The position numbers were made by a program, and so were the translations under genes. The notes under the pieces are model-generated. The model saw nothing but the letters and a program-made list of their open reading frames with translations, ran no database searches and was not told the origin of the DNA. DNA of 64,000 nucleotides from Mycobacterium sp. IS-1590 (lineage in GTDB: Bacteria > Actinomycetota > Actinomycetes > Mycobacteriales > Mycobacteriaceae), in contig NZ_LQIW01000004.1 in NCBI RefSeq assembly GCF_001500025.1, forward strand, positions 110,408 to 174,407, in the 5' to 3' direction. Of the stretch, positions 7,668 through 20,888 are shown piece by piece. Position 1 is the stretch's first letter; each line of letters opens with the position of its first letter.

Positions 7668-8504
7668 ATGAGCCCCGGTCGACTGCTCATCGGCGCCACG
7701 CCGCTGGGCCAGCCCTCCGACGCCTCCGCGCGGCTGGTCAGCGCGCTGGGCGGCGCCGACGTCATCGCCGCCGAGGACACCCGCCGGATCCGCACGCTGG
7801 CCCAGGCCCTCGAGGTGAGGCTGACCGCGAAGGTGGTCAGCCTCTACGACCAGAACGAGGCGTCGCGGATCGCGGGCCTGCTCGACGCGATCCGGTCGGG
7901 CGCGACGGTGCTGCTGGTCAGCGACGCCGGTATGCCGCTGATCAGCGACCCCGGCTATCGCCTTGTGGCGGCGTGCATCGACGCCGGACTCACGGTCGCC
8001 TGCCTGCCGGGCCCCTCGGCGGTGACGACGGCGCTGGCGGTCTCGGGGCTACCGGCCGAGAGGTTCTGCTTCGAGGGCTTCGCGCCCCGCAAGCAGGCCG
8101 CGCGCAAGACATGGCTGACGGCGTTGGCGACCGAGCAGCGGACCTGTGTGTTCTTCGAGTCGCCCCGCCGGCTGGCGGGCACGCTCGCCGACGCGGCCGA
8201 GGTGCTCGGGCCGGATCGCCGCGCGGTGGTGTGCCGGGAGCTGACCAAGACGCACGAGGAGATCGTCCGGGGCCGGCTCGTCGAGCTCGTTGACTGGGCA
8301 GGCGACGGGGTGCTCGGCGAGATCACCGTCGTGCTGGCCGGCGCCGTCCCGAAAGCGGATCTCGAAACCCTGGTCGCCGCGGTCCACAGGCTGGTCGACG
8401 ACGGCGCGCGGGTCAAGGACGCCTGCGCCGACGTGGTCGCGGCCAATCCGGGCTCGCCGTCACGGCGTGAGCTCTACGACGCGGTTCTGCGGTCGCGTTC
8501 GTGA
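7668..8504 (+). CDS. rsmI: 16S rRNA (cytidine1402-2'-O)-methyltransferase
   Basis: A 278-residue tetrapyrrole-methylase-fold enzyme that 2'-O-methylates C1402 of 16S rRNA in the 30S P site. Family motifs are clear: LLIGATPLGQPSDAS at the N-terminus, IAAEDTRRIRTL, LVSDAGMPLISDPGYRLV, CLPGPSAVTTALAVSGLP, FEGFAPRK and CRELTKTHEE. Length is normal. It is divergent from pmt with overlapping -10 boxes, and its last 45 bp overlap the 3' end of the convergent pabB. The M. tuberculosis counterpart is Rv1003. Confidence 0.95.
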   Translation: MSPGRLLIGATPLGQPSDASARLVSALGGADVIAAEDTRRIRTLAQALEVRLTAKVVSLYDQNEASRIAGLLDAIRSGATVLLVSDAGMPLISDPGYRLVAACIDAGLTVACLPGPSAVTTALAVSGLPAERFCFEGFAPRKQAARKTWLTALATEQRTCVFFESPRRLAGTLADAAEVLGPDRRAVVCRELTKTHEEIVRGRLVELVDWAGDGVLGEITVVLAGAVPKADLETLVAAVHRLVDDGARVKDACADVVAANPGSPSRRELYDAVLRSRS

Positions 8505-9713
8505 CGCGATGATCGGTACCGCCTTGTGCAGGCACTCTTCCCACTCGCGATCCGGATCCGAGTCGGCGGTGATACCGCCACCCACGCCGAGGACGGCGTT
8601 CGCGGACGCATCGAACTCCACCGTCCGGATCGCCACGTTGAGTTCGCACCCCGCCACCGGAGACGCCAATCCGACTGTTCCGCAGTAGATTCCGCGCCTT
8701 ACCGGTTCCCAGTCTTCGAGCAGTTGGCGTGCCCTCGTCTTGGGAGTCCCCGTCACCGACGCCGGCGGGAACGTCGCGTCGAGCACCGTCGACATCGGCA
8801 CATCGACGGGTATCCGCGCGGCCACCGTCGACACCAGATGCCACACCCCGGGCGCCGGTTGCACGACCAGTAATTCGGGCACCGTCACGGTGCCGACGTC
8901 GGCGACGCGGCCCAGGTCGTTGCGCACGAGGTCGACGATCATGATGTTTTCGGCGACATCTTTGACCGAGCAGCGCAGCGCGTCCGGATCGGCCGAACGC
9001 GGCAGCGTGCCCTTGATCGGGCTCGACGCGATCCGGTCGCCGCGCCTGCGCAGGAACAGTTCCGGCGACAACGACGCCACCGCACCCCAGCTCCCCGCGA
9101 GGTACGCCGCACGTGCGGGCGACGTGCGTTGTACGGCGTCGGCGAAGAAATCCAGCGGAGACCCGTCCAGGCGGCCGCGGAACTGCGTGCACACGCACGC
9201 CTGGTAGACCTCCCCGGCCGCGATCGCCTCCAGGCATTCCAGCATCCCTCGCCGATGCGCACCGCGATCGGCTTCACCCCACTCGATCTGCGACGGCCGT
9301 GGCGCGACCGGCACCCGCAGCGCGTCGGCCACCCAATCGGGAAGCGTTGCGTCGGAGAGGCTTTCGAACCGCCACCGGCCGTCTCCGTCCTGGCGTAGCA
9401 CGCAGTCGGACCAGCCGCCCGCTGCCTCGGGAATTCGCGGGCCGCAACCGTCGGCCGCCGCATCCGGGTACGACCGGTACCCGAACCAGCCGCCTCCGAT
9501 CGCGTCCCCGTGACCCGATCCGACGGGGACGTCGAACACGCGCGAACAGTCGAGCGGGGCGATGTCCACGGAAGGCGCGATGACCGCGCCCGATCCGAAC
9601 CACTCGCCGATCAGCGCGGCAGGCGGCGCCAGCCCGCGCTCGGCCGCGGCGTATCCGACGGCGCGCAGAACCGCTGGGGCGCTGCCGAGGTCGCCGAGCG
9701 GGTCGATGCGCAC
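8460..9713 (-). CDS. pabB: Aminodeoxychorismate synthase component I
   Basis: A 417-residue chorismate-utilising enzyme that makes 4-amino-4-deoxychorismate with a glutaminase partner for folate synthesis. The family core is intact: GEVYQACVCTQF, LFLRRRGDRIASSPIKGT, ENIMIVDLVRNDLGRV, TFPPASVTGTPK and GIYCGTVG. The N-terminal 100 residues are the weakly conserved component I domain. Its C-terminus overlaps the convergent rsmI by 45 bp. Both frames carry conserved motifs to their ends, so the overlap looks real. Downstream partner genes (pabA, pabC) are not in the window. The M. tuberculosis counterpart is Rv1005c. Confidence 0.93.
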   Translation of the reverse strand: MRIDPLGDLGSAPAVLRAVGYAAAERGLAPPAALIGEWFGSGAVIAPSVDIAPLDCSRVFDVPVGSGHGDAIGGGWFGYRSYPDAAADGCGPRIPEAAGGWSDCVLRQDGDGRWRFESLSDATLPDWVADALRVPVAPRPSQIEWGEADRGAHRRGMLECLEAIAAGEVYQACVCTQFRGRLDGSPLDFFADAVQRTSPARAAYLAGSWGAVASLSPELFLRRRGDRIASSPIKGTLPRSADPDALRCSVKDVAENIMIVDLVRNDLGRVADVGTVTVPELLVVQPAPGVWHLVSTVAARIPVDVPMSTVLDATFPPASVTGTPKTRARQLLEDWEPVRRGIYCGTVGLASPVAGCELNVAIRTVEFDASANAVLGVGGGITADSDPDREWEECLHKAVPIIASRTRPQNRVVELTP

Positions 9714-9725
9714 CGTCTCAGCTTG

Positions 9726-10628
9726 TCAGATACTCCGCGTGACTTCCCGCGCGATGTCCACCCCGGCCAACTTGTCCGGGTTGCGCATCACGTAGAAGTG
9801 CGAGATCCGGCCCTTGGTGATCTCGATGGTGATGAGCCCCTCGAAGTGGTCGCCGAGGTAGAGCTTGAGCGCAGGCGCGTTGTTGTACATCGCCGGTTCC
9901 ACCCGGCCGGCCTCGCCGGCGACCCGCACCAGCCCGATGAGGACCCTGGCGACCTTGTCGGCGCCGACCACCGGCCGCCGCGCCGCAGAGACCTTGCCCG
10001 CGGAGTCGGCTGTCCATGCGACGTCGTCGGTGAGCATCTCGAGCAGCGCGTCGACGTCGCCGGTGGACGCGGCCGTGAAGAACCGCTCGGTGATCTCCAT
10101 CGACACCTTGGGATCGACCGGCTCGAACCGCTTTCGCCGCGACTGCACGTGTTCGCGCGCGCGGTGCGCCATTTGACGTACGGCGGCAGCCGACTTGCCG
10201 ACGGCCCCGGCGATCTCGTCGTGGCTGAAACCGAACACCTCGCGCAGCACGAAGACAGCGCGCTCATCCGGGGTCAGGGTTTCGAGCACCACGAGCATCG
10301 CCATCGAGACCGATTCGGCGAGAACGACATCGGACGACGGGTCGCGTGCGTCGAGCAACAGCGGTTCGGGAAGCCACGGGCCGACGTACTCTTCGCGCCG
10401 ACGCGACTGTGCCCGCAGCGCGTTGAGTGACTGGCGGGTGACGAGCTGGGCGAGGTAGGCCTTGGTGTCGTGCACCGTGGCAAGATCCACCTCGGCCCAG
10501 CGCAGGTAACTCTCCTGCAGTACGTCGTCGGCTTCGGTTGCGCTGCCGATGATCTCGTAGGCGATTGTGAACAGCAGCGGACGCAGCACCGTGAACCGTT
10601 CGGCGTGTTCGTCACCCGTGCCGTTCAT
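9726..10628 (-). CDS. ECF41-type sigma factor with SnoaL-like C-terminal domain (copy 1)
   Basis: A 300-residue sigma factor. Region 2 lies near residues 10-80 (FTVLRPLLFTIAYEIIGS, DDVLQESYLRW) and region 4 near 125-185 (LTPDERAVFVLREVFGF, HDEIAGAVGKS). A C-terminal NTF2/SnoaL-like domain follows. ECF41 hallmarks are present: the WLPEP motif in the linker, a DSAGK version of DGGGK, and a terminal NPDKLAG. In this family the C-terminal domain replaces an anti-sigma factor, both stimulating and restraining activity. Its start overlaps the stop of the flavoprotein gene in ATGA, so translation is coupled. A close paralogue lies at 11919-12824. Confidence 0.9.
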   Translation of the reverse strand: MNGTGDEHAERFTVLRPLLFTIAYEIIGSATEADDVLQESYLRWAEVDLATVHDTKAYLAQLVTRQSLNALRAQSRRREEYVGPWLPEPLLLDARDPSSDVVLAESVSMAMLVVLETLTPDERAVFVLREVFGFSHDEIAGAVGKSAAAVRQMAHRAREHVQSRRKRFEPVDPKVSMEITERFFTAASTGDVDALLEMLTDDVAWTADSAGKVSAARRPVVGADKVARVLIGLVRVAGEAGRVEPAMYNNAPALKLYLGDHFEGLITIEITKGRISHFYVMRNPDKLAGVDIAREVTRSI

Positions 10629-11791
10629 CGGATCGCAACCGCCTGCGCCGCCACCGCCTGCTGCCGACGCGGGTTCGTCTTCCAGGTGTAGGAGCCCGGC
10701 TTGTCGGCCTCGCCCCGGATCCATTTCAGCGTGTAGCGGCACACCTGCTCTTTGACCAGCGCGCCGGTGCGGCCTCCGATGTACCAGCGGCGTGGCGTGT
10801 CGTCGACGTCGGCGAACTGGAATATGCCGGCCCTGCGCCCCAGGCTGATGCACTGTCCGGCCATCGCGTGATTCACCGCGGCCGGGTTCTCGCCGGCCAG
10901 GCGGGCCAGCACCGTGTTCGCGGCCTGGGCGCCCAGCGGGAGCGCGGCCTGGCAGCTCATCCGCCACGGCTGGTTCGACGGTGACGCCGCGTCGCCGGCA
11001 CCGACGATGTGCACGTCGTCCACGCTGGTCAGCGTCTCGTCGGTGAGCAGCCGTCCGAGCGCATCGGTGGCCAGGCCGCTGGCGGCGGCCAGACCCGGCA
11101 CGCCGAAGCCGGCGGTCCACACCGTCACCTCGCTCGGCACCTCGCGGCCGTCGGCCACCACCACCCGGTCGGCCCGCACTTCGGCGACTGCGCTGCCCTC
11201 GACGATGACGACACCCAATTTGGCCAGCCGCTTGGCGATCGACCGGCGACCGCTGGCCGCCAGGGACGGCCCGAGCACGTCGGTCACCAACGTGACCGGG
11301 CGGCCGGTCTCGGCCAGCTCGGTAGCGGTCTCGATACCGGTCAACCCGCCGCCGACCACGACCACCGGCGCCGAAAGCGGAACGTCGGCCATCCGGGCGG
11401 TCAGTCGCTGCGCCTGCTCCAATTCACTGAGCGGATAGGCGAACTCGGCGGCGCCGGGCACCGCGGACGGGATATTGCCCGTACTGCCGACGGCGTAGAC
11501 CAGGTAGTCGTACGGCAGTGACGTGCCGGACGCCAGCGTGACGGTGCGGGCCGCCGCGTCGATCCGCGAAGCCCCGTCGACCACGAGCCGCACGGCCCCT
11601 GACAGCACGGCCGAGTAGTCGGCGACGGCGTCGTCGTTGCCGGCGACCAGTTGATGCAGGCGGATCCGTTCGACGAACTCGGCGCGCGGGTTCACCAGTG
11701 TCACGTGGGCGTGCGGGGCGAGCCGATTGGCGGCCATCACCCCCGCGTAGCCGCCACCGATCACAACGACGTTGTTGGTCATCTCCGTCAT
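10625..11791 (-). CDS. NAD(P)/FAD-dependent oxidoreductase, NDH-2-like (copy 1)
   Basis: A 388-residue two-dinucleotide-fold flavoprotein. The FAD site is VVVIGGGYAGVMAAN at the N-terminus, YLVYAVGSTG lies near 105, the NAD(P) site VVVVGGGLTGIETATEL lies near 145, and VHIVGAGDAASP near 265 is the second FAD motif. It resembles type II NADH dehydrogenases but lacks a clear C-terminal membrane helix. ECF41 sigma genes are typically linked to an oxidoreductase, decarboxylase or epimerase, and this is the likely partner and target. The ATG at 11791 has an AGGAG 8 nt upstream, so the longer form from 11872 is rejected. Confidence 0.88.
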   Translation of the reverse strand: MTEMTNNVVVIGGGYAGVMAANRLAPHAHVTLVNPRAEFVERIRLHQLVAGNDDAVADYSAVLSGAVRLVVDGASRIDAAARTVTLASGTSLPYDYLVYAVGSTGNIPSAVPGAAEFAYPLSELEQAQRLTARMADVPLSAPVVVVGGGLTGIETATELAETGRPVTLVTDVLGPSLAASGRRSIAKRLAKLGVVIVEGSAVAEVRADRVVVADGREVPSEVTVWTAGFGVPGLAAASGLATDALGRLLTDETLTSVDDVHIVGAGDAASPSNQPWRMSCQAALPLGAQAANTVLARLAGENPAAVNHAMAGQCISLGRRAGIFQFADVDDTPRRWYIGGRTGALVKEQVCRYTLKWIRGEADKPGSYTWKTNPRRQQAVAAQAVAIR

Positions 11792-11918
11792 CTTCGATCT
11801 CCTCGGGTCATCCGGTCTGCCGCGGCCGCCGGGGTGGCGGTTCGGTTCAGAGCCGGTCTGACCTCGAGACACCGGGCATCTGCGCAGTGTGACATCTCCG
11901 CGGCGAATGTGGCAGAGG

Positions 11919-12824
11919 TCACTGGCGGCTGATGCTGCGGGGGATCGTGATGCCCGCCAGCTTGTCCGGATTACGCATGGCGTAGAGGTTCGTGATCTTG
12001 TCCTCGATCACCTCGAACACGAACAGTCCCTCCAGACGGTGGCCGGTGTACACCACGACCGCGGGCGCACTGTTGTAGACGGCCGTCTCGAAACGGATCT
12101 CCGGTGTCTGCCTGGCCACCTCGAACAGCCGCGCCATGAGCGCGGCCACCCTGCGCGCACCGCGGACCGGCCGGCGGATGGCGGTGGCCTTGCCGCCGTG
12201 GTCCGCGGTCCAGGTGACGCCGGGCGACAGCAGCGACATCAGGCCCTCGATGTCACCGGTGGCCGCGGCGGCCAGGAACTGTTCGGTGATCTGCTCGGTC
12301 CGTCGTTCGTCCACCGGACCGAAGCGGTTGCGCCGCGCGTGGACATGTTCGCGGGCGCGGTGTGCCATCTGGCGCACGGTCGACGCGGATCTGCCCACCG
12401 CGCCCGCGATCTCGTCGTACTCGAAACCGAACACCTCGCGCAGCACGAACACGGCGCGCTCGTCGGGTGTCAGCGTCTCGAGCAGAACCAGCATCGCCAT
12501 CGAAACCGATTCGGCCAGCACGACATCGGAGGACGCATCGCGGGACTCCATCAGCAGCGGTTCGGGTAGCCACGGACCGACGTACTCTTCGCGTCGACGT
12601 GACCTGGCGCGCAGCGCGTTGAGCGCCTCGCGGGTCACCAACTGCGCCAGATACGACTTGGTGTCGCGCACGGCATTCAGATCGACCTCGGCCCAGCGGA
12701 GATAGCTGTCCTGCAGCACGTCGTCGGATTCGGTTGCGCTGCCCAGGATCTCGTAGGCGATCGTGAACAGCAGCGGACGCAGGACGGTGAACCGCTCGGC
12801 GTGCTCGCCCGATGTGGTGTTCAC
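11919..12824 (-). CDS. ECF41-type sigma factor with SnoaL-like C-terminal domain (copy 2)
   Basis: A 301-residue paralogue of the sigma factor at 9726-10628, near-identical over HAERFTVLRPLLFTIAYEI and the WLPEP linker. Its DHGGK and NPDKLAG motifs are again those of ECF41. The start is GTG at 12824, whose GTGA overlaps the stop of the upstream flavoprotein gene, just as the ATGA overlap does in copy 1. It ends 128 nt before the copy 1 flavoprotein starts, so the two units form a tandem duplication. Confidence 0.9.
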   Translation of the reverse strand: MNTTSGEHAERFTVLRPLLFTIAYEILGSATESDDVLQDSYLRWAEVDLNAVRDTKSYLAQLVTREALNALRARSRRREEYVGPWLPEPLLMESRDASSDVVLAESVSMAMLVLLETLTPDERAVFVLREVFGFEYDEIAGAVGRSASTVRQMAHRAREHVHARRNRFGPVDERRTEQITEQFLAAAATGDIEGLMSLLSPGVTWTADHGGKATAIRRPVRGARRVAALMARLFEVARQTPEIRFETAVYNSAPAVVVYTGHRLEGLFVFEVIEDKITNLYAMRNPDKLAGITIPRSISRQ

Positions 12825-14026
12825 GTCTTGCCGACCACCTTCGGCGCGGGAACCGGCTGAGCGGGACGCGGACCGCCCTTGAGCCAGAACGTCCAGTCCG
12901 GCTTGCGGGCGGAGCGCCGCATCGCCCACAGCGTCCCCTTGCAGACCGCCTCCTTGAACGTGGCGACTGGCCGCCCCGCGAAGTAGACGTTCAGCGGCGT
13001 GTCGTCCTTGCGGGTGTACTGCACCGTCGCGGTCCGCCGGCCCAGGCTGATGCAGGACCCGGCGTACGCGTACTCGAACGCGGCGGGCGTGGCGCCCCCG
13101 ATGCGGCTCAGCACGGTGTTCGCCGCCTGCGGGGCGAGCTGCGTCGCTGTGGCACAGCACATCCGCAGTGGCTCGTTCGACGGGGCCGCACAGTCACCGA
13201 CGGCGACGATACGCTCGTCGTCCACACTGGTCAGCGTCTCGTCGGTGATGAGGCGGCCGATGTCGTCGGTGCGCAATCCGCTCGCCCTCGCCAGCTCGGG
13301 TACGCCGAAGCCGGCGGTCCAGATGGTGAGTGCGGTCGGGCGGACCGCGCCGTCGGTGAAGACGACCGCGTCGGCGCGCACCTCGGCGACCGCATCCTGT
13401 TCCATGAGCGTCACGCCGAGCTTGGTCAGCGCCTTGGCGGTGGAGCGTCGTCCGGGCTCCGACAGTGACGGTCCCAGGCGGCCACCGCAGACCAACGTCA
13501 CGTTGCGACCCTGCTCGGCGAGTTCTGCGGCGGTCTCGATGCCCGTGAGGCCCGCGCCGACGACGGTGACGGGCGCGGCGGGATGCAGCTGCTCCAGCGC
13601 CGTGCGCAGCCGCTGTGCCTGCTCGAGTTCGGCGATGGGATAGGCGAATTCGGCTGCGCCGGGGATCGCATCCGGCACCGTGCCGGTGCTGCCGACGGCG
13701 TAGATGACGTAGTCGTAGTCGACGTGGCGACCGGAAGCCAGATGGACGGTGCGCGCCGGAGTGTCGATGCGGACCGCAGTGTCGACCACCAGCCGGATGC
13801 CGTCGCCGAGCAGCGTGCCGTAGTCGACCCCGGCGTCGTAACCGGCCGCCACCATCTGGTGCAGCCGGATCCGTTCGACGAACTTCGGTCTGGGGTTGAT
13901 CAGCGTGACGTCGACGTCGTCGCGTACGCGAAGGTGGTTCGCGGCCAGGATTCCGGAGTAACCGCCGCCGATGACGACGACCCGGGTGGTGGGGACTTTG
14001 TCGGTGAGTGCGGTGAAATCAGTCAT
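12821..14026 (-). CDS. NAD(P)/FAD-dependent oxidoreductase, NDH-2-like (copy 2)
   Basis: A 401-residue flavoprotein paralogous to the one at 10625-11791. It has VVVIGGGYSGILAAN, YVIYAVGSTG, VTVVGAGLTGIETAAEL and IVAVGDCAAPS in the same order. The C-terminal 60 residues differ and end in a basic Pro-rich tail. It is the first gene of the four-gene tandem block. A perfect CRP-type palindrome lies 39 bp upstream of its start. The electron acceptor is unknown; quinone or a small oxidant is possible. Confidence 0.88.
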   Translation of the reverse strand: MTDFTALTDKVPTTRVVVIGGGYSGILAANHLRVRDDVDVTLINPRPKFVERIRLHQMVAAGYDAGVDYGTLLGDGIRLVVDTAVRIDTPARTVHLASGRHVDYDYVIYAVGSTGTVPDAIPGAAEFAYPIAELEQAQRLRTALEQLHPAAPVTVVGAGLTGIETAAELAEQGRNVTLVCGGRLGPSLSEPGRRSTAKALTKLGVTLMEQDAVAEVRADAVVFTDGAVRPTALTIWTAGFGVPELARASGLRTDDIGRLITDETLTSVDDERIVAVGDCAAPSNEPLRMCCATATQLAPQAANTVLSRIGGATPAAFEYAYAGSCISLGRRTATVQYTRKDDTPLNVYFAGRPVATFKEAVCKGTLWAMRRSARKPDWTFWLKGGPRPAQPVPAPKVVGKT

Positions 14027-14064
14027 GCCCTCTAGACACCGGCGCGCGGCGGGGCGTGACAGTT

Positions 14065-14080
14065 TGTGACGCGCGTCACA
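14065..14080. promoter_or_regulatory. Perfect CRP-family binding palindrome
   Basis: TGTGACGCGCGTCACA is a perfect 16-bp palindrome. It fits TGTGA-N6-TCACA, the consensus of E. coli CRP and of the mycobacterial cAMP receptor protein. It lies 39 bp upstream of the copy 2 flavoprotein start and 9 bp beyond the end of the gdhA gene. The simplest reading is control of the ECF41/flavoprotein operon. Binding is untested. Confidence 0.6.
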
Positions 14081-14088
14081 TCAGGTTG

Positions 14089-17029
<2,941 letters not shown>

Positions 17030-17037
17030 TTCAACTC

Positions 17038-17047
17038 AGCTTATGGT
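17038..17047. promoter_or_regulatory. Overlapping divergent -10 boxes of metS and tatD
   Basis: TAAGCT (minus, 17043-17038) lies 8 nt before the metS ATG. TATGGT (plus, 17042-17047) lies 6 nt before the tatD GTG. The two hexamers share two base pairs, repeating the pmt/rsmI layout. Both mRNAs should be leaderless. Confidence 0.55.
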
Positions 17048-17053
17048 GTGGCG

Positions 17054-17902
17054 GTGAACGCGAAGCGCTCAGGCAGAAGGGAGCAGCCCCCCGCCCCGGC
17101 TCCGCTGAGCCCGCTGATCGACGCGCACACCCATCTCGACGCGTGTGGCGCGTCGGATGCCGCCGACGTCACCGCGATCGTCGATCGCGCCGCGGCGGTC
17201 GGCGTCCGGGCCGTTGTCACCATCGCCGACGACCTCGACTCCGCGCGCTGGGTCACCGAGGCCGCAGAGGCCGACGAGCGGGTCTACGCCGCGGTCGCGC
17301 TCCACCCGACCCGGGCCGACGCCCTGACCGACGAAGCCAAGACCGTCGTCGAGCGGCTGGCCGACCATCCCCGCGTCGTCGCGATCGGCGAGACCGGCCT
17401 CGACCTGTACTGGCCGGGCAAGTTGGAGGGCTGCGCGGAACCCGCCACCCAACGGGAAGCGTTCGCCTGGCACATCGACCTGGCCAAGCGGACCGGTAAA
17501 CCGCTGATGATCCACAACCGCGAGGCCGACGACCAGGTCCTCGACGTGCTGGCGGCCGAAGGCGCCCCCGACACCGTGATCTTCCACTGTTTCTCGTCGG
17601 GGCCAGAGATGGCGCGTCGGTGTGTCGAGGCGGGCTGGCTACTGAGTCTGTCGGGCACCGTCAGCTTCAAGAACGCCAAGGCCCTGCGGGAAGCCGCACA
17701 ACTGATCCCATCCGGGCAAATGCTCGTCGAAACCGATGCCCCGTTCCTGACCCCCCACCCGTACCGCGGCGCATCCAACGAGCCGTATTGCCTTCCCTAC
17801 ACTGTGCGGGCGTTGGCGGAGATCATCGGTAAGCCGGCTGAGCTGGTCGCGCGCGAAACCACCACCACAGCCGAGCGCGCCTACGGCCTTGCGAGTTGCT
17901 GA
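17054..17902 (+). CDS. tatD: TatD-family metal-dependent hydrolase / DNase
   Basis: A 282-residue TIM-barrel metallohydrolase. Metal ligands are visible as DAHTHLDAC at the N-terminus, GETGLDLYW near residue 110, H of MIHNREADD near 155, FHCFSSG near 180 and ETDAPFLTP near 225. Family members are 3'-5' DNases that also act in quality control. The GTG at 17054 gives the expected N-terminus and has a -10 box 6 nt upstream. It lies immediately before rpfB, as in M. tuberculosis (Rv1008). Confidence 0.92.
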   Translation: MNAKRSGRREQPPAPAPLSPLIDAHTHLDACGASDAADVTAIVDRAAAVGVRAVVTIADDLDSARWVTEAAEADERVYAAVALHPTRADALTDEAKTVVERLADHPRVVAIGETGLDLYWPGKLEGCAEPATQREAFAWHIDLAKRTGKPLMIHNREADDQVLDVLAAEGAPDTVIFHCFSSGPEMARRCVEAGWLLSLSGTVSFKNAKALREAAQLIPSGQMLVETDAPFLTPHPYRGASNEPYCLPYTVRALAEIIGKPAELVARETTTTAERAYGLASC

Positions 17903-17916
17903 CTCGTGGCCTCTCC

Positions 17917-17932
17917 GTTACCGTGCTGTGAC
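17917..17932. promoter_or_regulatory. MtrA-like box upstream of rpfB
   Basis: Read on the minus strand this is GTCACAGCACGGTAAC, two GT(C/A)ACA-type half-sites. It resembles the motif described for the MtrA response regulator at mycobacterial rpf and rip promoters. It sits 61 bp upstream of the rpfB start. This is a match by eye; binding is inferred. Confidence 0.45.
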
Positions 17933-17974
17933 CGAAAGCGAAGCACCGCAAGGACGCGGCGCTCCGTCCGATAG

Positions 17975-20011
<2,037 letters not shown>

Positions 20012-20025
<14 letters not shown>

Positions 20026-20809
20026 CGGCGCGCACGACCAGCGCGACGAACTCCCGGCAGGACGGGTAGCGGTCCGCGGGCGCCTTCGCCAGGGCTTTGG
20101 CCACGATCGAGTCGAAAGCGCGTGGCAGCCAGGCGAACTCACGTGAGAATCGGGGCGGCGGGCGATGCAGGTGCGCCTCGACCAACCCGACGCGGGAATC
20201 CTCGCGAAACGGCGGTGACCCGGTGATCAGTTCGACCGCCGTGCAGGCCAGCGCGTATTCATCGGTGGCTTCGGTCGGCGCCCGACCCGCGATCAGCTCC
20301 GGCGCCGAGTACGGCAGCGAGGCCTCCACCTGCGTCGGGCGTCGGCAGATGTCGTCGGTGATCTCGACCGCAACCCCGAAGTCGATCAGCACGGCATCCG
20401 ACCGGTCGGATTCGACCAGGATGTTGGCGGGTTTGACGTCGCAGTGCACGATCGCGCGGTTGTGGATGTAGTCCAGCGCATCGGCGATCTGGCCGAGGGC
20501 GGCGAGACGCTCGGACACCGTCGGCAGGCGTTGCACCCCGCCGCCCGAGACGAACTGCATCGTCAGCCACGCCGGGCCCCGCTCGTACACGGTGACGATG
20601 TGCGGGTGGTCGAGTCGGTGGGCGAACTCGAACTCACGCCGCAGCCGCGCCACATGCTCGCGATCGCGAGCATGTTCGTCGAGGATCTTCAGGGCGACCA
20701 CCCGCTGCGGGTCGTTCGCGGCGTGCACCCGGTACACGGTGGCCGATCCACCGTGGCCGAGGGCCTCGTCGACCACGTAGTCGTCGAACCGTTCGCCGGC
20801 GGACAGCAC
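20012..20809 (-). CDS. Cytoplasmic Ser/Thr protein kinase, catalytic domain only
   Basis: A 265-residue Hanks-type kinase with a glycine loop (GHGGSATVY, 18-26), Lys41 in VALKIL, catalytic loop HCDVKPAN (Asp124) and DFG at 143-145. The APE-like motif is SAPEL. In the catalytic loop the usual Arg before Asp is Cys, so this is a non-RD kinase that may not need activation-loop phosphorylation. No membrane helix or sensor domain follows. It lies antisense between ksgA (14-bp overlap) and ispE, where M. tuberculosis has no such gene. Its substrate is unknown. Confidence 0.88.
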
Positions 20810-20876
20810 GAGCTCAGACTAGTGCCGGCCACGGCGCGCGCCTTGTCAGACCGCTGCCCGCCACCGGGTCTTTCGA

Positions 20877-20882
20877 TAGTGT
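20877..20882 (+). promoter_or_regulatory. -10 box of ispE (leaderless)
   Basis: TAGTGT lies 6 nt before the GTG at 20889. The spacing implies transcription starting at or next to the start codon. This also supports 20889 over the GTG at 20925. Confidence 0.45.
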
Positions 20883-20888
20883 CGTGCC

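Noticed and set aside
5981..7795. Continuous minus-strand frame joining the DUF559 gene with upstream sequence (892 codons)
   Set aside because: The upstream part is the shadow of pmt in another frame. The gene proper starts at the ATG at 5980.
8460..8504. 45-bp rsmI/pabB overlap as a possible assembly fault
   Set aside because: Both proteins keep conserved motifs to near their ends and no frame disruption is visible, so a true convergent overlap is more likely.
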